Below, one piece after another: positions 63,416 to 64,000 of a stretch of 64,000 nt of DNA. The DNA is taken from positions 37,271 to 101,270 of the forward strand of contig NZ_CANNBW010000020.1 in assembly GCF_947502995.1 (NCBI RefSeq), in the 5' to 3' direction. Below the pieces are notes generated by a model. It ran no database searches and had not been told where the DNA came from. It saw only the letters and a program-made list of their open reading frames with translations. Position 1 is the stretch's first letter. Each line of letters starts with the position of its first letter. The position numbers and the translations under genes were made by a program. The stretch is from an uncultured Tenacibaculum sp. GTDB taxonomy: Bacteria > Bacteroidota > Bacteroidia > Flavobacteriales > Flavobacteriaceae.

Positions 63416-63503
63416 CAACTTTTAGTAAAATAGCATTCTTTAATTTTAAGATTTTAATTTTGAGACACTAATTAAAAAAAAAATGTTTTTTTTCACTAAA
63501 AAG

Positions 63504-63534
63504 TTTGCTAAATAAAAAAATGATGTTATATTTG
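63504..63534 (+). promoter_or_regulatory. Promoter of the first tRNA-Asn gene
   Basis: TTTG (63504-63507), 19 bases, then TATATTTG (63527-63534) is an exact Bacteroidetes consensus. A leader hairpin ACACAA/TTGTGT (63545-63559) lies between promoter and tRNA. Confidence 0.85.
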
Positions 63535-63566
63535 CACTCGCAAAACACAAATCTTGTGTCGCAAAC

Positions 63567-63640
63567 TCCTCCTTAGCTCAGTTGGTTAGAGCATCTGACT
63601 GTTAATCAGAGGGTCCTTGGTTCGAGCCCAAGAGGGGGAG
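63567..63640 (+). tRNA. tRNA-Asn (anticodon GTT), copy 1
   Basis: Acceptor TCCTCCT pairs with AGGGGGA (one G-T pair), the D arm is GCTCAGTTGGTTAGAGC, the anticodon arm CTGACTGTTAATCAG has GTT, and the T arm contains GGTTCGAGCCC. Discriminator G; no CCA encoded. Confidence 0.95.
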
Positions 63641-63644
63641 CAAA

Positions 63645-63674
63645 AAAGTCCAGCAGAAATGTTGGACTTTTTTT
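63645..63674 (+). terminator. Terminator of the first tRNA-Asn
   Basis: AGTCCAGC pairs with GTTGGACT (one G-T) around AGAAAT and is followed by T7. The rest up to 63783 holds nothing recognised. Confidence 0.85.
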
Positions 63675-63783
63675 ATTGAATTTATTTTCAAAAAACTCAC
63701 ATCTGATTATTATTCTATCTCATTCATTCTTAACTCATTTAATTCTTCCAACTAAATTTCTTCAAAGAATTACGTAAAATAAC

Positions 63784-63924
63784 GTTTGCTGAATAAAAAA
63801 ATGATGTTATATTTGCACTCGCAAAACACAAATCTTGTGTCGCAAACTCCTCCTTAGCTCAGTTGGTTAGAGCATCTGACTGTTAATCAGAGGGTCCTTG
63901 GTTCGAGCCCAAGAGGGGGAGCAA
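63784..63924. repeat. 141-bp direct repeat with tRNA-Asn, copy 2
   Basis: This is the second copy of the promoter-leader-tRNA unit. Flanking sequence outside the repeat is different, so the unit itself was duplicated. Its promoter is TTTG at 63785-63788 with TATATTTG at 63808-63815. Confidence 0.95.
63848..63921 (+). tRNA. tRNA-Asn (anticodon GTT), copy 2
   Basis: This tRNA is identical over its full length to the first copy, with its own copy of the consensus promoter and leader hairpin. No CCA is encoded. Confidence 0.95.
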
Positions 63925-63925
63925 T

Positions 63926-64000
63926 GAGTCGTCCTAAAATAGGTTGACAGTTTTAAAAAGTATTATTTAAACCAGAGAAGCTAGCTTCTCTGGTTTTTTG
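63926..64000. mobile_element. Possible insertion-sequence end (partial)
   Basis: Directly after the second tRNA comes TGAGTCGTCCTAAAATAGG followed by TTGACAG, which resembles the terminal repeat style of IS3-family elements. No transposase is in the window. The call rests on resemblance only. Confidence 0.3.
63972..63999 (+). terminator. Terminator-like hairpin at the right edge
   Basis: CCAGAGAAG pairs with CTTCTCTGG around CTAG, followed by T6. It could end the second tRNA transcript or belong to the possible mobile element. Confidence 0.75.

Larger units (their letters stand above)
63503..63643. repeat. 141-bp direct repeat with tRNA-Asn, copy 1
   Basis: This copy and 63784-63924 differ at one base (A at 63510, G at 63791). 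The unit includes a promoter, leader and the whole tRNA-Asn gene. The offset is 281 bases. Confidence 0.95.

Noticed and set aside
1..64000. CRISPR arrays, rRNA genes and replication origins
   Set aside because: No regularly spaced repeats with unique spacers were seen, and no rRNA or DnaA-box cluster.

Overview
The window looks like chromosome from a marine-type member of the Flavobacteriaceae (Bacteroidetes), possibly Tenacibaculum-like. The evidence is its very low GC, TAnnTTTG -7 promoter boxes, lipoproteins with the lipobox followed by SC-S/D/N, three proteins of type IX secretion (T9SS) with C-terminal sorting domains, a TonB-dependent receptor with FecI/FecR partners, LspA, M61 and DUF547 families, and a long KMSKR-type IleRS. 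No species can be fixed from the sequence alone.

Layout. 1-1.4 kb: the start of an SRPBCC gene running off the left edge, a small conserved gene, a C-terminal remnant of a beta-propeller phytase and a DUF6438 lipoprotein. 1.4-6.6 kb: a lipoprotein metalloprotease, then an ECF sigma / FecR anti-sigma / STN-type TonB receptor signalling trio. 6.6-11 kb: two short-chain dehydrogenases, an AraC regulator and a propeller lipoprotein. 11-15.4 kb: a TonB-type outer-membrane beta-barrel protein followed by a LytS/LytTR two-component pair; a 15-bp direct repeat in front of the receptor has LytTR-operator geometry. 15.4-18.9 kb: tRNA-Pro, trxB, and an lspA-permease-ATPase operon. 18.9-26.2 kb: an accessory stretch between lspA and the TraR/DksA-ileS pair, holding an AraC regulator, a DoxX-like/DCC pair, a two-gene unit (a GG-leader peptide precursor of 70 aa plus an unusual 439-aa nucleotidyltransferase), an M61 peptidase and an adhesin-like secreted protein. 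26.2-34.2 kb: housekeeping genes (TraR/DksA, ileS, a TerB-DnaJ protein, bacilliredoxin, a GT9 glycosyltransferase, a BON-LysM protein, thiL). 34.3-38.9 kb: a tight four-gene operon of a T9SS choice-of-anchor-B protein, a propeller lipoprotein, an MbnP-like protein and an MbnH/MauG-like dihaem enzyme. 39-43 kb: HesB-sufB-sufC-sufD. 43-54.6 kb: secreted hydrolases (trypsin-like protease, two multimodular alpha-amylases, all T9SS) with two DUF547 paralogues. 54.7-63.4 kb: VOC protein, DUF4349 lipoprotein, unknown envelope genes, DUF418 protein and sucAB. 63.5-64 kb: two tRNA-Asn genes in a 141-bp direct repeat, then a possible insertion-sequence end.

The most promising novelty is the GG-leader precursor plus nucleotidyltransferase unit at 21.6-23.2 kb. 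The four cysteines and seven tyrosines of its core, the complete GS/DxD/D nucleotidyltransferase motif and a 13-bp inverted repeat between the genes suggest a ribosomal peptide system with a nucleotide-transferring enzyme; the chemistry and the transporter are not visible here. Second come the MbnP/MbnH operon and the candidate operators: the LytTR-like repeat, a LacI-like palindrome before the amylases, and TTGTAAA repeats with 11-bp phasing.
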